A stretch of DNA of 64,000 nt, from assembly GCF_009769735.1 (NCBI RefSeq), contig NZ_WSRO01000002.1, positions 992,001 to 1,056,000 on the forward strand, read 5' to 3'. Under the pieces are notes generated by a model that was not told the origin of the DNA, made no database searches, and saw nothing but the letters and a program-made list of their open reading frames with translations. This document shows, one piece after another, positions 1-8,081 of this stretch (positions within the stretch are counted from its first letter, which is position 1; every line of letters starts with the position of its first letter). This DNA is from Streptomyces sp. BA2 (GTDB lineage Bacteria > Actinomycetota > Actinomycetes > Streptomycetales > Streptomycetaceae). A program made the translations under genes and the position numbers.

Positions 1-126
1 GACGATCTCGTGGAAGGTGTGCCGGTGCGGGAACGACGCGCGCGACATCGGCCCGATGGTGTCGAACGTGCCGATGGCGAACGGCAGCGCGTTGGGCATG
101 GGAACTTCCAGGCGGTGCGTCGGCAT
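1..126 (-). CDS. AraC-family regulator, N-terminal fragment (cut by left edge)
   Basis: The 42 visible codons start at an ATG at 126 with a strong GGAGGG ribosome site just upstream. The fragment ends in a His-Arg-His-x-Phe-x-Glu-Ile-Val stretch, typical of the N-terminal cupin/effector domain of AraC-type activators. The DNA-binding half would lie outside the window, so the family call rests on this motif alone. It is not obviously linked to the biosynthetic cluster, which begins about 12 kb away. Confidence 0.55.
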   Translation of the reverse strand, partial: MPTHRLEVPMPNALPFAIGTFDTIGPMSRASFPHRHTFHEIV

Positions 127-202
127 GCCCTCCTCTCCCGGTAATCCGCTGTTCCCCTCGCCGGGCAAGACCGTTGTGCCGCGCATGCGTACGCTCCTCA
201 AC

Positions 203-233
203 ACGACCGGAACCACGACCGGAACCACGACCG
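203..233. repeat. 12-bp tandem repeat, two and a half copies
   Basis: ACGACCGGAACC occurs twice back to back (203-214, 215-226), followed by a partial third copy. It lies in the 261 bp intergenic stretch between the AraC-type gene and the PP2C gene. Function unknown. Confidence 0.6.
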
Positions 234-235
234 AA

Positions 236-253
236 AGCTGGTCCAGACCAGCT
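236..253. promoter_or_regulatory. Inverted repeat, candidate operator
   Basis: AGCTGGT-CCAG-ACCAGCT: perfect 7 bp arms around a 4 bp centre. It lies between the divergent AraC-type gene and the PP2C gene, so it could be an operator for either. No T-tract follows, so it is unlikely to be a terminator. Confidence 0.35.
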
Positions 254-387
254 GACTCTCCCACCATGGCACGCGCAGTCACCGACGGGCAGAGGGTGGC
301 CACGGTCCGCCACTGAGCCGGGAGCGGCTCCCGGCGCGACAATGGTGGTGCGGAACACGCCCGCCGTTGCGGAGAGGCGGCCCACGG

Positions 388-1146
388 ATGCCGTACATAA
401 CAGTCACCGCGCTGAGCCACCCCGGACTCGTACGCGATCACAACGAGGACAGCCTGGCCGTCGGCCCATGGACGCTGTGCGCGACGATGACCGAGAACCC
501 GCAGACCCTCGGGTTCCCGCTCGGCAACCCCCTCGTCGTCGCGGTCGCCGACGGCATAGGCGGCCAGCCTGGCGGCGAGGTGGCCAGCGGCCTCGTCGTA
601 CGGCAGCTGGCATCGATCGGGCCCTCGCTGGACAGCGAGCAGGCCGTGCATGACGCGCTGAACGCCTGCAACCACGCCGTGTACGCGGCCGCCGAGGAGA
701 ATCCCGAGCTGACGACCATGGGGACGACGGTCGCGGGTGTCGTGCTCCTCGGGAAAGAACTGCTGGTGTTCAACGTCGGCGACAGCAGGGTGCTGGACGT
801 GGGCCGCGGCGGCGCGGACGGCGCGCTCCGCCAGGTGAGCGTCGACGACAGCCCGCCGCCCGCGCCCGGCCGGCGCACCACGTCGATCGTCACGCAGGCG
901 CTCGGCGGCGCGCTCCGGTTCAGCGCGATCACGCCGCACGTCAGCACGTCGCCGCTGGTCGGGGGTGAACGCTTCCTGGTGTGCAGCGACGGCCTGACCG
1001 ACCCCGTGCCCGAGGACACCCTCGCCGAGCTGCTCGCGGCCCACGACGGCGGCCGGGCGGTCTTCGAACTGTGGAAGGCCGCCATCGACGCGGGCGGCCC
1101 CGACAACATCACGCTCGCGCTGATCACGGTCGTCGACGACGACTAG
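388..1146 (+). CDS. PP2C-type Ser/Thr protein phosphatase
   Basis: A 252-residue protein with the PP2C metal-site motifs in order: RDHNEDS near residues 16-22, VADGIGG, MGTT, NVGDSR, CSDGLTD and a C-terminal PDNITL. These coordinate the two Mn/Mg ions that hydrolyse phosphoserine and phosphothreonine. The length fits a minimal cytosolic bacterial PP2C; no membrane or sensor domain is visible. I chose the ATG at 388 because GGAGAGG lies about 12 nt upstream; a TTG at 367 would add seven residues with no ribosome site. It stands alone with no kinase partner in view. Confidence 0.9.
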   Translation: MPYITVTALSHPGLVRDHNEDSLAVGPWTLCATMTENPQTLGFPLGNPLVVAVADGIGGQPGGEVASGLVVRQLASIGPSLDSEQAVHDALNACNHAVYAAAEENPELTTMGTTVAGVVLLGKELLVFNVGDSRVLDVGRGGADGALRQVSVDDSPPPAPGRRTTSIVTQALGGALRFSAITPHVSTSPLVGGERFLVCSDGLTDPVPEDTLAELLAAHDGGRAVFELWKAAIDAGGPDNITLALITVVDDD

Positions 1147-1151
1147 CCCGC

Positions 1152-1209
1152 GTGGTTCGGCTGGGCCCGAGTGGTTTCGGCTGGGCCCAAGTGGTTCGGC
1201 TGGGCCCGG
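1152..1209. repeat. Three tandem 19-20 bp repeats
   Basis: Three adjacent near-identical units (1152-1170, 1171-1190, 1191-1209), each containing TCGGCTGGGCCC, fill most of the gap between the PP2C stop and the next gene. They may be operator repeats or a minisatellite. Confidence 0.7.
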
Positions 1210-1252
1210 TGAGTAACCCGGGTCCGCTGATGCGATCACGTACGCTCGGCGG

Positions 1253-1873
1253 ATGGCGAAGTATTTTGACGTGCACCCCGAGAACCCCCAGCAGCGCAGC
1301 ATCAGCACCGTGGCCGACAGCATCCGCTCCGGTGCGCTGATCGCGTATCCGACGGACTCCTGTTTCGCGCTCGGCTGCCAGCTGGGCAACCGCGACGGCC
1401 TCGACCGGATCCGGAAGATCCGGAACCTCGACGATCGCCACCACTTCACCCTGGTGTGCGAGAACTTCGCGCAGCTGGGCCAGTTCGTGCACGTCGACAA
1501 CGACGTGTTCCGTGCGATCAAGGCGGCCACGCCGGGCAGTTACACCTTCATCCTGCCCGCGACGAAGGAGGTGCCGCGCCAGCTCCTGCACCCGAAGAAG
1601 AAGACGGTCGGTGTCCGGATTCCCGACCACGTCGTCACGCAGGCCCTGCTCGCCGAGCTCGGTGAGCCGCTGCTCTCCAGCACTCTGCTCCTGCCCGACG
1701 AGGAGGAGCCGCTGACCCAGGGCTGGGAGATCAAGGAACGCCTCGACCATGTGGTGGACGCCGTGGTCGACTCGGGCGACTGCGGTACGAGCCCGACCAC
1801 GGTCATCGACTTCTCCGGCGGCGAGGCCGAGATCGTGCGCCGGGGTGCGGGCGACACCTCGCGGTTCGAGTAG
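1253..1873 (+). CDS. YciO/YrdC/Sua5-fold protein
   Basis: A 206-residue protein of the Sua5/YrdC/YciO family. Visible hallmarks are the AYPTDSCFALGC nucleotide-site segment near residue 31, a central basic KKKTVGVRIP segment, and a closing STLLLPDEE/SPTTVIDFSGG region. True Sua5/TsaC makes threonylcarbamoyl-AMP for tRNA t6A. The HFTLVCEN and KKKTVGVR wording is closer to the YciO branch, whose biological role is less certain. It starts with ATG after three tandem repeats and has no evident operon partner. Confidence 0.8.
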   Translation: MAKYFDVHPENPQQRSISTVADSIRSGALIAYPTDSCFALGCQLGNRDGLDRIRKIRNLDDRHHFTLVCENFAQLGQFVHVDNDVFRAIKAATPGSYTFILPATKEVPRQLLHPKKKTVGVRIPDHVVTQALLAELGEPLLSSTLLLPDEEEPLTQGWEIKERLDHVVDAVVDSGDCGTSPTTVIDFSGGEAEIVRRGAGDTSRFE

Positions 1874-1882
1874 TCGCCGGGG

Positions 1883-2548
1883 TCAGTCGGTGAGGCCGGT
1901 GACCCGCATCGTGATGTTCAGGCGGCCCGAGGTCAGGCCGGTGGCGGGGTCCGCGGTGCCTTCGTGGACCTTGGGCACGCCGTGGAAGATGTAGCGCGAG
2001 GGACCGCCGAAGACGAACAGGTCGCCCGAGGCCAGTTCGATGTCGGTGTACGGCTTGGTCCGGGTCTCCGTGTTGCCCACGCGGAACACGCAGCTGTCGC
2101 CGATGGACAGCGAGACCACCGGGGCCGATGACCGCTCGTCCTTGTCCTGGTGCATGCCCATCTTGGCCTGCCCGTCATAGAAGTTGATCAGGGCCGTGTC
2201 CGGGGTGTAGTCGGCCGCGGCCGCCGGGTCGCCGTCGCCGTACGCCGCCGTGAGCGCACGGCGGCCGAGGTCGACCATCCAGTCCGGGAACGCGGCGACC
2301 CGGCGGCCGTTCACGTCACCGGCGGTGCGCGTGTACTGGTACGGCTGCCAGTGCCAGCCCACGCACACCGTCCGCACGGACATGACCCCGCCGCGCGGCA
2401 GTTCGGTGTGGCGGATCGGCACCGGCCCTGTGGCCCACTCGCGGCACACGGTGACGAGTTCGCGCTGCTGGGCCAGGGTGAGCCACTCGGGCACGTGCAC
2501 CGCGCCGGGGGCGATCTCCGTGGTGGGGCGGGGAATCAGGGCGCTCAC
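1883..2548 (-). CDS. alkB: AlkB-type DNA/RNA dealkylase (2OG-Fe(II) dioxygenase)
   Basis: A 221-residue AlkB homologue that would oxidatively remove N1-methyladenine and N3-methylcytosine lesions using 2-oxoglutarate and Fe(II). Visible ligands are the His-x-Asp of MHQDKDE, the distal His in RYIFHGV, and the Arg of RLNITMR that binds 2-oxoglutarate. INFY before the HxD motif is also typical of AlkB. The start is a GTG at 2548 whose GTGA overlaps the upstream gene's stop, showing translational coupling. It is the last gene of a five-gene minus-strand repair operon. Confidence 0.9.
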   Translation of the reverse strand: MSALIPRPTTEIAPGAVHVPEWLTLAQQRELVTVCREWATGPVPIRHTELPRGGVMSVRTVCVGWHWQPYQYTRTAGDVNGRRVAAFPDWMVDLGRRALTAAYGDGDPAAAADYTPDTALINFYDGQAKMGMHQDKDERSSAPVVSLSIGDSCVFRVGNTETRTKPYTDIELASGDLFVFGGPSRYIFHGVPKVHEGTADPATGLTSGRLNITMRVTGLTD

Positions 2549-3108
2549 GAGGTCGCCTCCGCGGGCGGGTGGGTGGTGACCCAGCGGTGGCGTACGTCCC
2601 AGGTGGCGCCGCCGGCGGTGACGCCACGCAAGCCGTGCAGGACGTCGTCCCCGGCGAGCGCGGGGACGCGGGAGTCCTGGAGGGATGCGAACGCGTAGGT
2701 GCGGGCCGGGTCCCAGCGGGTGGAGTGGCGCAGACGGCGGGCCAGCTGGGCGAGGCCGAGGGGCGCCGCGGCCACGACCCAGGCGTCCGGGATCTCCGCG
2801 GTCAGCCGGTGCGCGGGGCGCAGCCAGGACGCGGCGGTCTCGGGCCAGCTCACTGCGGTGAGGACCGTGCCACCCCGATCCGTCCACGCGGCGGCGAAGG
2901 CTTCGGCGGCGGCGCGGGAGGCTGTGTCGCGGCTGTGCCCGATGGTGACGGTCTCGATCCGCGCCTTCGGGAGAGTCAACACCCCGATGAGGGCGGCGAG
3001 TTCGGCTTCGGTGTGCGGGGCGGGCGCGGGCAGGTCCGCGTAGGCGGCCCGCTCGGCGGCGCTGATGAGGGGCGAGCGGGAGGACTCCCGCTCCTTGAGG
3101 ATGCTCAT
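2545..3108 (-). CDS. Unknown protein embedded in the alkylation-repair operon
   Basis: A 187-residue protein I do not recognise. It is soluble with no signal peptide or transmembrane segment. The middle reads like an alpha/beta fold (TVTIGHSRD, a helix rich in Ala, then GGTVLTAVSWPETA). Its ATG at 3108 overlaps the preceding stop by 4 bp, and its own stop overlaps the alkB GTG by 4 bp, so it is locked between two alkylation genes. An accessory role in alkylation repair is inferred from position only. Codon use matches its neighbours. Confidence 0.75.
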   Translation of the reverse strand: MSILKERESSRSPLISAAERAAYADLPAPAPHTEAELAALIGVLTLPKARIETVTIGHSRDTASRAAAEAFAAAWTDRGGTVLTAVSWPETAASWLRPAHRLTAEIPDAWVVAAAPLGLAQLARRLRHSTRWDPARTYAFASLQDSRVPALAGDDVLHGLRGVTAGGATWDVRHRWVTTHPPAEATS

Positions 3109-3407
3109 GGTGTGCCGGTGCTTTCTGGGTCTGCTTTCCAGCGAGCGTACTGAGCGGGCAGGCAGACCGCACAGGGTCGGTGTCCGGCCGCGATCGCGGT
3201 GGCCTCGTCGGGGAAGAACACCCGGTGGGTGGCGTAGGGGCCGCGGGCGACGGCCCGCAGCGCGGAGGGGCAGTCGAGGCGGCCATACAGGCGCCCGCGG
3301 CGGTGCCCGCCCAGGGCGCCCGGTGTGCCGCTGGGGTACGGCTTTCCGTCGGGGCCGCACAGCGTGTACGTACGCGGGTCCGGCTCCCCCGCCCGGGAGG
3401 GGTTCAC
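3105..3407 (-). CDS. Stand-alone Ada-like metal-binding domain protein
   Basis: A 100-residue protein resembling the N-terminal Zn domain of Ada. It has a Cys-Pro context near residue 48 and a closing FFPDEATAIAAGHRPCAVCLP segment matching Ada's second Cys-x2-Cys pair. In E. coli Ada four Cys bind Zn, and one takes a methyl group from DNA phosphotriesters. Here I see only one Cys in the first half instead of the usual Cys-x3-Cys, so methyl transfer is doubtful. No AraC-type HTH follows. Start is a GTG at 3407 overlapping the upstream stop by 4 bp. Confidence 0.7.
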   Translation of the reverse strand: MNPSRAGEPDPRTYTLCGPDGKPYPSGTPGALGGHRRGRLYGRLDCPSALRAVARGPYATHRVFFPDEATAIAAGHRPCAVCLPAQYARWKADPESTGTP

Positions 3408-4138
3408 GCCGCGTCGTGGAAGACCAGGCCGAGTGTGTGCCTGCGCCCGGAGCGGACGGTGCTGACGCCGTGCCGCATCGGTCCGGTCGACCAGCCCCGC
3501 TTGGAGGCCGCAGGACGGTCGCGGGTCGTGAAGATGAGCCCGTGGCCCTGCGGCAGGGTCGTGGACGATCCGCGCGACTGGGCGCGGGGGCGCTGCTCGG
3601 TCATGATGAACTCGCCGCCGGTGAAGTCGGCCCCCGGGGCGTCGAGCCCGATGACGACCTGGAGCGGGAAGAGCATGTCGCCGAAGACGTCGCGGTGCAG
3701 GGCGTTCCAGTCGCCGGGTCCGTAACGGAGCAGGATCTGCGCGGACTTGGCCTGCCCGGCCGCGTGGCACATCTCCACCCACTCCCCCAGGGTGTCGGGC
3801 CAGGGGGCGGGCTTGTCGAGCCTCGCGGCCCAGTCGCGGGCGATGGGCAGCAGCCGGGGGTAGAACGCCTCGCGCAACTCCCTTACGACATCAGGGAGTT
3901 CGTGGGTGAAGTAGCGGTACTGGCCGGAGCCGAAGCGGTAGCGGGCCATGTCGATGGTGGCGCGGAAGCGGTCGGTCTCGTCGTACAGGGCGGCGATGTC
4001 GCGGCAGGCTTTGGGGGTAAGGATCCTGCCGGTGAGGGCATGGCCGTGCTCGTCGAGCTCGGCGGCGAGCGCGTCCCAGTCCCCCGCCTGGACGCGTTCG
4101 CCGACGCGGGCGGCCGCCGGGTGCATGGTGTCGATCAT
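3404..4138 (-). CDS. 2OG-Fe(II) oxygenase of the alkylation operon
   Basis: A 244-residue protein with a prolyl-hydroxylase-like jelly-roll signature: Fe ligands His-x-Asp in NALHRDVFGD, then GGEFIMTEQ, then a distal His in MRHGVSTV and an Arg near SGRRHTLGL. The natural substrate cannot be read from sequence. It lies directly after a DNA alkyltransferase gene (32 bp gap) and overlaps the Ada-like gene, so an alkylation-damage role is a reasonable inference. ATG at 4138 has an AGGACC-type ribosome site. Confidence 0.8.
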   Translation of the reverse strand: MIDTMHPAAARVGERVQAGDWDALAAELDEHGHALTGRILTPKACRDIAALYDETDRFRATIDMARYRFGSGQYRYFTHELPDVVRELREAFYPRLLPIARDWAARLDKPAPWPDTLGEWVEMCHAAGQAKSAQILLRYGPGDWNALHRDVFGDMLFPLQVVIGLDAPGADFTGGEFIMTEQRPRAQSRGSSTTLPQGHGLIFTTRDRPAASKRGWSTGPMRHGVSTVRSGRRHTLGLVFHDAA

Positions 4139-4170
4139 GATGTGGGTCCTTCGAGGTGCTGCCGTGCGGG

Positions 4171-4674
4171 TCAGAGGAGGGTGGGCTGCAGGGCGCCTTC
4201 GAGGGTGAGGAGACGCACCTTGCGCTCCACGCCGCCCGCGTAGCCGCGCATGGAGCCGTCGGCGCCGATCACGCGGTGGCACGGGCGCACGAGAAGCAGC
4301 GGGTTCGCGCCGATCGCGGCGCCGAGGGCCTGGATCCGCCCACGGTCCACGCCGATGCGCGCGGCGAGTGCGCCGTAGGTGGTGGTTGTGCCGTACGGGA
4401 TTTCCTCCAGGGCGCTCCAGACGCGCCGCTGGAAGTCCGTGCTGCTCGGGGTGAACTCGATGTCGAACGCGGTGGGTTCACCGCCAAAGTAGGCGGCCAG
4501 CTGCCGTGCGATCCCCGAGAACCGGTCCGGGTCGCGGACCCAACTGCCCTGCACGGCGGGCGCGTTCCCCTGACCGGGCATGGACAGTGACGCCAGCGAG
4601 ACGCCGTCCGGCGTAGGTTCGCCCACAAGCAGCAACTCGCCGAGTGGGCTGCCGACGGTGGCGTAGACGGTCAT
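4171..4674 (-). CDS. ogt: Methylated-DNA--protein-cysteine S-methyltransferase (Ogt/AdaB type)
   Basis: A 167-residue suicide repair protein that takes alkyl groups from O6-alkylguanine onto its active-site Cys. The active-site motif RPCHRVIG is intact near residue 130, preceded by the helix-turn-helix region TTTTYGALAARIG and followed by the YAGGVERK loop. The N-terminal domain is the short roll typical of Ogt. It is the promoter-proximal gene of the five-gene operon, with GGAGGT just before the ATG at 4674. Confidence 0.92.
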   Translation of the reverse strand: MTVYATVGSPLGELLLVGEPTPDGVSLASLSMPGQGNAPAVQGSWVRDPDRFSGIARQLAAYFGGEPTAFDIEFTPSSTDFQRRVWSALEEIPYGTTTTYGALAARIGVDRGRIQALGAAIGANPLLLVRPCHRVIGADGSMRGYAGGVERKVRLLTLEGALQPTLL

Positions 4675-4898
4675 GATGACCTCCCTCTTCTTTCCTGCCT
4701 TGCTTCTCTTCGCTTCCCTTCACCCTCAACAGTGGGACGGTGGGGGCGCGGATGCTGGCGGAAATCGGACGTCGCGCTGACTTCGGCAGGTTCTAGCCCG
4801 GCCCCCGTGGCCGCAGGACAGCCGCTGTCTCCTGTTGCGAGCAGGGGGCCGCAGCCATGGGGGGTAATTGGGCAGGGGCGGCAGGACCGCGACGCCCA

Positions 4899-5117
4899 CT
4901 AGGCGCGCTCGTTGCCCCCCGGCTCGACGACCTCGTCCAGGACCTTTCGGACCGCTTCGTACGCGGAGGCGAAGATCTCCGCTCTCAGCGCTTCGTTCGG
5001 GTCGTCCGTCTGGGATTTGTCGGACTCTGCCTTCCATCGTCCCTCCTCCTGCTGGGCCCAGTCCCGGGCCCGCTGGATTCGGCGCAGCAGTTCGTCGGCA
5101 TCCACGACATCAGTCAT
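4899..5117 (-). CDS. Small conserved-looking helical protein, unknown
   Basis: A 72-residue acidic protein, predicted mostly helical (LLRRIQRARDWAQQEEGRWKAE and a second helix EALRAEIFASAYEAVRKVLDEV). Its ATG at 5117 overlaps the end of the upstream EamA transporter gene by 8 bp, implying coupled translation. No motif gives a function. Confidence 0.6.
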   Translation of the reverse strand: MTDVVDADELLRRIQRARDWAQQEEGRWKAESDKSQTDDPNEALRAEIFASAYEAVRKVLDEVVEPGGNERA

Positions 5118-6081
5118 GCGGGGAATCTACCCGCGGACGCCGCGCCCCAGCCGTACGACCCGAGGCTTCCGGGGTTTCCATCGGCGGTGAAACCGGAATC
5201 CGCTTCTGGCGGCGCGTCATGCCCACTCCGACGAGTACGACCACCATCCCCGCTGCCACCCGGAAGCTGAACGCCTCGTCGAGCACGACGGCGCCCAGGG
5301 CCACGGAGACCACCGGCAGCAGGTACCCGACGGTCGCGGCGTTGGTCGCGCCCTCGTCCGCGATGATCCGGTAGGTGAGGTGGAAAGTGACGCCGGTGGC
5401 GAAGATCCCCAGGATGACGACGGCGATCAGGGCCGTGGCATCGACATGGATCGTCTCCAGGCCGCCGACCGGCAGGGCCAGCGCCGTCAGGCCCGTCGCC
5501 GCCATGAGCTGGGCGGCGGAGAGGGACAGGGTGGGCATGCCCTTCCCGACGAGGTGACGTCCCATGTAGGCGAAGCCGACGGCGTAGCTCGCCGCCGCTC
5601 CCACGATCGCGAGGGCGCCCCAACTCGCCAGCCCTGACTGCTGCCACGGGGCGAAGATCAGCGACGTACCCGCGAAACCGAGGAGGAGTCCGGCTAGGCG
5701 GACGGGGCGCAGTCCCCGTTCCGTACCGATCGCGAGGCCGATCAGGACGGACCACAGCGGAGTCGTCGCGTTCAGCGCGCCTGCCACCCCGGAGTCGACC
5801 GTCTGCTGCCCGACGCTGAAGAGTCCGAAGGGCAGGGCGTTGCAGAAGAAGGCGGCGACGAAGATGTGCTTCCACGTCGTGCGGGCCCGCGGGAGTCGGT
5901 TGCGCGTACTGAAGAGCAGGACCGTCAAGGTCGCCGCCCCGAGTGCGCAGCGCAAGAGGGTGACCTGTACGGGAGACAGGCCGTCCAGGGCCAGTTCGAT
6001 CCACAGGAAGGTCGATCCCCAGAGGAGGGCGAGTACGCCCACCCTTGCCGCTGCCCACGTTCTTCCGGGGACGCCGTTCAC
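5110..6081 (-). CDS. EamA-family (DMT) transporter
   Basis: A 323-residue membrane protein with about ten hydrophobic segments in two EamA halves. LLWGSTFLWIELAL opens the first half and AAASYAVGFAYMGRHL the second. Members export amino acids or small metabolites; the substrate is unknown. I chose the GTG at 6081 because GGAGA precedes it; a TTG at 6153 would add an unlikely non-hydrophobic tail. Confidence 0.82.
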   Translation of the reverse strand: MNGVPGRTWAAARVGVLALLWGSTFLWIELALDGLSPVQVTLLRCALGAATLTVLLFSTRNRLPRARTTWKHIFVAAFFCNALPFGLFSVGQQTVDSGVAGALNATTPLWSVLIGLAIGTERGLRPVRLAGLLLGFAGTSLIFAPWQQSGLASWGALAIVGAAASYAVGFAYMGRHLVGKGMPTLSLSAAQLMAATGLTALALPVGGLETIHVDATALIAVVILGIFATGVTFHLTYRIIADEGATNAATVGYLLPVVSVALGAVVLDEAFSFRVAAGMVVVLVGVGMTRRQKRIPVSPPMETPEASGRTAGARRPRVDSPHD

Positions 6082-6223
6082 TGTTGTTCTCCCTGTCCTG
6101 TCCTGTTCGGGCCGTTGGCAGTGAACGATGCCGCCGCCGACCTGAAAGGACAAGCAAAGAGTTTTGAATCGTCGTTAAGCTCAGCTTCATTCGCAAGGGC
6201 GGCTGACCGTTGTCGTCTCGGGA

Positions 6224-7126
6224 CTACTTCAGGACGCTGACCCCGTTCGCCGTCACGATCGCCGCGATAGCCAGCCACTCCACCCAGTCCAGGGACTGCC
6301 CCAGGACCACCATGCCCACGAGGGCCGCGAGGACCGGGTTGACGCTCATGAAGATCCCGAAGAAGCGGGCGTCGACCCGGCGCAGGGCGAGCAGGTCGGC
6401 GAGGAACGGGACCGCGGAGGACAGGATCCCGGCGGCGGCCGCGCACGCCAGGGCGGTGACTGTCGGCGTGTGGTGGGCGAGCACCACGATGCCGACCGGC
6501 AGGTAGAGGAGCCCGGAGATTCCCGCGGCGGCGGCCGACCCCTCGACGCCCGGGAGGCGTGCTCCGACCGTGCGGTTGAGCAGGATGTACGAGGCCCAGC
6601 AGGCGGCGGCGAGCAGGCCGAGCGCGATGCCGACGTAGTCCGTGCTGGGTTGCGGGCGGGCCAGCGCGACCACCGCTGCCCCGGCCACGACAGCGCAGCC
6701 GAGGTCCACCGCACGGCGGGACGCGGTCAGCGCGACCGTCAGCGGGCCCAGGAACTCCAGGGTCACCGCGAGGCCGAGACCCACGCGGTCGATCGCGGTG
6801 TAAAGGGAGAGGTTCATGGTGGCGAAGACCGCCGCCAGGCACAGCAGCGGCCACCACTGGCGCCAGGTGAAGGTGCGCACCTTGGGCCTGCCCACCGCCA
6901 GGAGCACGGCTCCCGCGACCCATTGCCGTACGGCCACGACACCGGCAGGGCCGATGACGCCGAACGCCAAGGCGCCTGTGGCGGCGCCGACTTGGTTGGA
7001 CAGGCCACTGCCGAACATCATCGCCATGCCCGAAAGGCGGCCCCGTGAACTCTGCGCCGGATCACTCGAACATTCCTGGACACCCTGGACCGCGGCGGGC
7101 ACGGCTTCGCTCTGAGACGTTCGCAT
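6224..7126 (-). CDS. EamA-family transporter, RhtA-like
   Basis: A 300-residue protein with ten predicted transmembrane helices and duplicated EamA halves (SGLSNQVGAATGALAF; AACWASYILLNR). The pattern is closest to RhtA-type threonine/homoserine exporters. It is divergent from a LysR regulator 103 bp away, a common layout in which the regulator controls the exporter. The start at 7126 has no strong ribosome site; an internal ATG at 7027, just before the first helix, is an alternative. Confidence 0.82.
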   Translation of the reverse strand: MRTSQSEAVPAAVQGVQECSSDPAQSSRGRLSGMAMMFGSGLSNQVGAATGALAFGVIGPAGVVAVRQWVAGAVLLAVGRPKVRTFTWRQWWPLLCLAAVFATMNLSLYTAIDRVGLGLAVTLEFLGPLTVALTASRRAVDLGCAVVAGAAVVALARPQPSTDYVGIALGLLAAACWASYILLNRTVGARLPGVEGSAAAAGISGLLYLPVGIVVLAHHTPTVTALACAAAAGILSSAVPFLADLLALRRVDARFFGIFMSVNPVLAALVGMVVLGQSLDWVEWLAIAAIVTANGVSVLK

Positions 7127-7180
7127 GCACCGCAGAATGCGTCACTCGCGCGCATACGAAAAATGCATACGAGTGCTCAT

Positions 7181-7214
7181 CCATACGCTCTGGTTATCCA
7201 TGCGCTCCGGTCAC
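7181..7214. promoter_or_regulatory. Two adjacent 17-bp imperfect direct repeats, candidate LysR site
   Basis: CCATACGCTCTGGTTAT (7181-7197) is followed immediately by CCATGCGCTCCGGTCAC (7198-7214), 15 bp before the LysR start and inside the divergent promoter region shared with the EamA exporter. Autoregulation and exporter control are inferred. Confidence 0.45.
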
Positions 7215-7229
7215 CCATAGACTGAGGTC

Positions 7230-8081
7230 ATGGATCTGGAGCTGCGGCATCTGCGCTGCCTGGTCGCCATCGTCGACGCCGGCGGCTTCACCGATGCCGC
7301 CGCCGAGTTGGGTGTCTCCCAGGCGGCCGTCTCCCGCACCCTCGGCGGACTGGAGGAGGTGCTCGGGGTGCGCCTGCTGCACCGCACAAGCCGGAGCATC
7401 ACGCCCACGACCGCGGGAGTACAGGTGCTCGCCCGGGCCCGGCACCTGCTCGCGGAGGCCGACGACCTCATCCGTGAGGCGACCACCGGACACACCCGGC
7501 TGCGCATCGGCCACGCCTGGTCGGCGATGGGCCGGCACACGGCGGAGTTCCAGCGCCGCTGGGCCGCCGGGCACCCCGACGTCGAGCTGTACTTGATCCG
7601 GACGAACTCCGCGACCGGCGGCCTCGCCGAGGGTCTGTGCGACCTCGCGGTCGTCCGCACGGCCTTCGACGAGACCCGTTTCGCCAGCACTGTCGTCGGT
7701 CACGAGCGCCGCTTCTGCGCCCTGGCGAGCGACGACCCGTGGGCCAGGCGGCGCTCCGTTCCCCTGGCCGACATACGGGACCGGACCCTCCTCATCGACC
7801 GGCGCACCGGCACCACCACCGCCGAACTGTGGCCCGAAGAGGCGCGCCCTCCGGTGGAGCACACCCAGGACATCGACGACTGGCTGGCCATCATCGCGTC
7901 CGGCCGCTGCGTCGGCCTCACCCCGGAGAGCACCGCCAACCAGTACCGCCGCGACGGCGTCGTGTTCCGCCCGCTGCGCGACGCCGACCCCATCGCCGTC
8001 CATCTCATCTGGCGCCGCCACGACCCGCATCCCATGACGCACGCCGCCGTGGCGCTCCTGACCGATCTCTACCGCAAGTGA
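7230..8081 (+). CDS. LysR-family transcriptional regulator
   Basis: A 283-residue protein with the LysR N-terminal winged HTH: LRHLRCLVAIVDAGGFTDAAAELGVSQAAVSR spans residues 5-36, followed by LGVRLLHRTSR. The rest is the two-lobed effector-binding domain. It is divergent from the RhtA-like transporter. Its 3' end overlaps the convergent PPOX gene by 13 bp. The effector is unknown. Confidence 0.92.
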   Translation: MDLELRHLRCLVAIVDAGGFTDAAAELGVSQAAVSRTLGGLEEVLGVRLLHRTSRSITPTTAGVQVLARARHLLAEADDLIREATTGHTRLRIGHAWSAMGRHTAEFQRRWAAGHPDVELYLIRTNSATGGLAEGLCDLAVVRTAFDETRFASTVVGHERRFCALASDDPWARRRSVPLADIRDRTLLIDRRTGTTTAELWPEEARPPVEHTQDIDDWLAIIASGRCVGLTPESTANQYRRDGVVFRPLRDADPIAVHLIWRRHDPHPMTHAAVALLTDLYRK

